The notes under the pieces: generated by a model
Seen by the model: only the letters and a program-made list of their open reading frames with translations
What the model was told of the DNA's origin: nothing
The model's database searches: none
Position numbers and translations under genes: made by a program
From: Gallionella sp.
GTDB lineage: Bacteria; Pseudomonadota; Gammaproteobacteria; Burkholderiales; Gallionellaceae
DNA length: 32,243 nt
Direction of reading: 5' to 3'
Assembly (NCBI GenBank): GCA_028688275.1
Contig: JAQTYN010000039.1
Span: 1-32,243 of the forward strand
In this document: positions 31,370-32,243 of the stretch, one piece after another
How positions within the stretch are numbered: the first letter of the stretch is position 1
How the letters are laid out: each line of letters begins with the position of its first letter

Positions 31370-32031
31370 TTTGAATGCTCCAAAATGTTCAACATGTATT
31401 TATACTGTTTTTTTACATGCTTACGATTTACTTCAAAAAGTGAAATGGCGACTATTATCGGTAAACAAGACATTAAACAGAAATGTGCTATTAAAATGAA
31501 AATTGGTTGATCAGGTAAGAAAATCTGGGGTACTCCACGAAGTGTTGCGATAGTGATCCCTATAGAAATTGCCATTGCAGCATTTCCAGCAGCTTCTTTT
31601 ATAATTGCAAATCTCTCTACTTGTTTAATATCAAATGGTTTTGCAATTGAATTGAAATGACTTCTGGTGTTGTAACGTATATTGTCATTATCAAAATCTG
31701 GAGATGGATGATGCTTGATCAAATTAATTGAAGTGCCAAACCCCTGCACTGCAATACCAACAATCCATGCGATACCAGCTAAAAGAAGAGCGGCTGGCAA
31801 TCCAGCCTTCCCAGTTTGATCAATAATAATCATCGCCATAGGAGTCTCATATAGCGAAGCAATCAAAACGATTGCTCCAGGTACTATTTTTGCGAAGAGG
31901 TCTCTCAAAAGAAAATTGTCATACAGCGATTCAAATAAATTTTCAGCACTTGTACCGTGTTTGAGGGTTTGTTCTTGTAGCGTTTTATTCTGAGATGTCT
32001 CGGTTGACTTCACATGAGGGTGTCGCAACAT
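31366..32031 (-). CDS. Membrane protein of unknown function paired with a HAD phosphatase
   Basis: 221 residues from ATG 32031 (GGAA upstream; the earlier start at 32088 would add a tyrosine-rich, repeat-derived extension). Two N-terminal membrane helices (DLFAKIVPGAIVLIASLYET, GLPAALLLAGIAWIVGIAVQGFG) come after an amphipathic start, then a soluble loop of about 50 residues, and two further helices (AAMAISIGITIATL and PIFILIAHFCLMSCLPIIVAISLF). The end is basic (RKHVKKQYKYML). I recognise no family. The end overlaps the HAD gene by four bases. Low GC and repeats on both sides suggest an acquired block. Confidence 0.75.
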   Translation of the reverse strand: MLRHPHVKSTETSQNKTLQEQTLKHGTSAENLFESLYDNFLLRDLFAKIVPGAIVLIASLYETPMAMIIIDQTGKAGLPAALLLAGIAWIVGIAVQGFGTSINLIKHHPSPDFDNDNIRYNTRSHFNSIAKPFDIKQVERFAIIKEAAGNAAMAISIGITIATLRGVPQIFLPDQPIFILIAHFCLMSCLPIIVAISLFEVNRKHVKKQYKYMLNILEHSK

Positions 32032-32065
32032 AAAATTTATTCCAAAATAATAGATTTTGTAAGAC

Positions 32066-32128
32066 CAATAAGCGCAGCGCATCCGCATGATTTAACACAA
32101 AAAGGTGGATGCACTGCGCTTATCCACC
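32066..32128. repeat. Inverted repeat (ATAAGCGCAGCGCATCC family)
   Basis: Left arm ATAAGCGCAGCGCATCCGC (32068-32086) and right arm GGTGGATGCACTGCGCTTAT (32104-32123) are inverted copies with two mismatches around a 17-base loop. This 'GGTGGATGCGCTGCGCTTATCCACC' unit is a widespread non-coding repeat near bacterial genes. The window's last bases (GGATGCCGTATCCACCC) start like another partial copy. A separate hairpin, TTTTTGAGA...TCTCAAAAA, at 32196-32217 could be a bidirectional terminator. Confidence 0.65.
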
Positions 32129-32243
32129 CTTGTATTATCCGTCCCATTGGAAGCCACTTGGATAATCCAACAAATCGAAGTATTTTACCAATAGATTTTT
32201 GAGAGGCATCTCAAAAACGGGTGACTGGATGCCGTATCCACCC

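Overview
The window looks like a chromosomal segment of a free-living gammaproteobacterium. This rests on sigma-54/NtrC nitrogen control, a complete TatABC set, WaaC-type LPS core synthesis, MltA/AmpG murein recycling and the SAH-riboswitch/ahcY/metF arrangement. Several blocks (ahcY-TfoX-PF04020-metF, HIT-tatABC, Nif3/DegS) are arranged in ways I also associate with betaproteobacteria. A filamentous sulfur-oxidiser relative (Thiotrichales) is possible, but the sequence alone does not prove a genus. Most genes are housekeeping; accessory material sits at about 1.9-4.9, 7.1-7.85, 14.6-15.7, 19.1-20.0 and 29.6-32.2 kb.

Layout. 0.1-1.5 kb: ammonium transporter with a recognisable sigma-54 promoter and an upstream NtrC-type site. 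1.77-1.86 kb: tRNA-Ser(CGA) with its terminator. 2.0-4.8 kb: a lone receiver-domain response regulator, then a large gene fusing an indoleamine-2,3-dioxygenase-like heme domain to a cytochrome b5 domain and an unrecognised C-terminal region. 4.9-7.06 kb: mutM and an orphan GldG-like membrane protein. 7.1-7.85 kb: a ParE/RelE-type toxin-antitoxin pair with a perfect inverted repeat at its promoter. 7.86-11.04 kb: the methyl cycle (ahcY, TfoX-domain protein, PF04020 membrane protein, metF), with an S-adenosylhomocysteine riboswitch and a strong promoter before ahcY. 11.04-14.74 kb: a 4-oxalocrotonate tautomerase gene and an Anbu-type protease cassette (circularly permuted ATP-grasp, alpha-E, Anbu). 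A 14-codon remnant of a second tautomerase copy lies on the far side of the cassette.

14.8-15.7 kb: an AT-rich three-helix membrane protein. 15.8-19.05 kb: pyrC, a secreted hypothetical protein, tatC-tatB-tatA and a HIT hydrolase. 19.05-20.0 kb: gene-poor, with a small membrane ORF, the tail of a decayed ATPase-like gene and a dispersed repeat. 20.0-22.3 kb: EVE-domain protein, TauE/SafE transporter and waaC. 22.3-26.8 kb: Sel1 lipoprotein, Nif3-like protein, DegS-like protease and MltA. 27.0-29.6 kb: a hypothetical protein, a lipoprotein and AmpG. 29.6-32.2 kb: dispersed palindromic repeats, a DUF2281-like protein, an antitoxin with a frameshifted toxin, and a coupled HAD-phosphatase/membrane-protein pair.

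Most notable points: the IDO-cytochrome b5 fusion, in which an aromatic dioxygenase-like domain carries its own putative electron donor and appears to lack substrate-contacting residues of tryptophan IDO; the Anbu cassette with no transglutaminase gene, bracketed by tautomerase start sequences; the perfect operator-like palindrome of the first TA module; and the single-base-disrupted toxin of the second.
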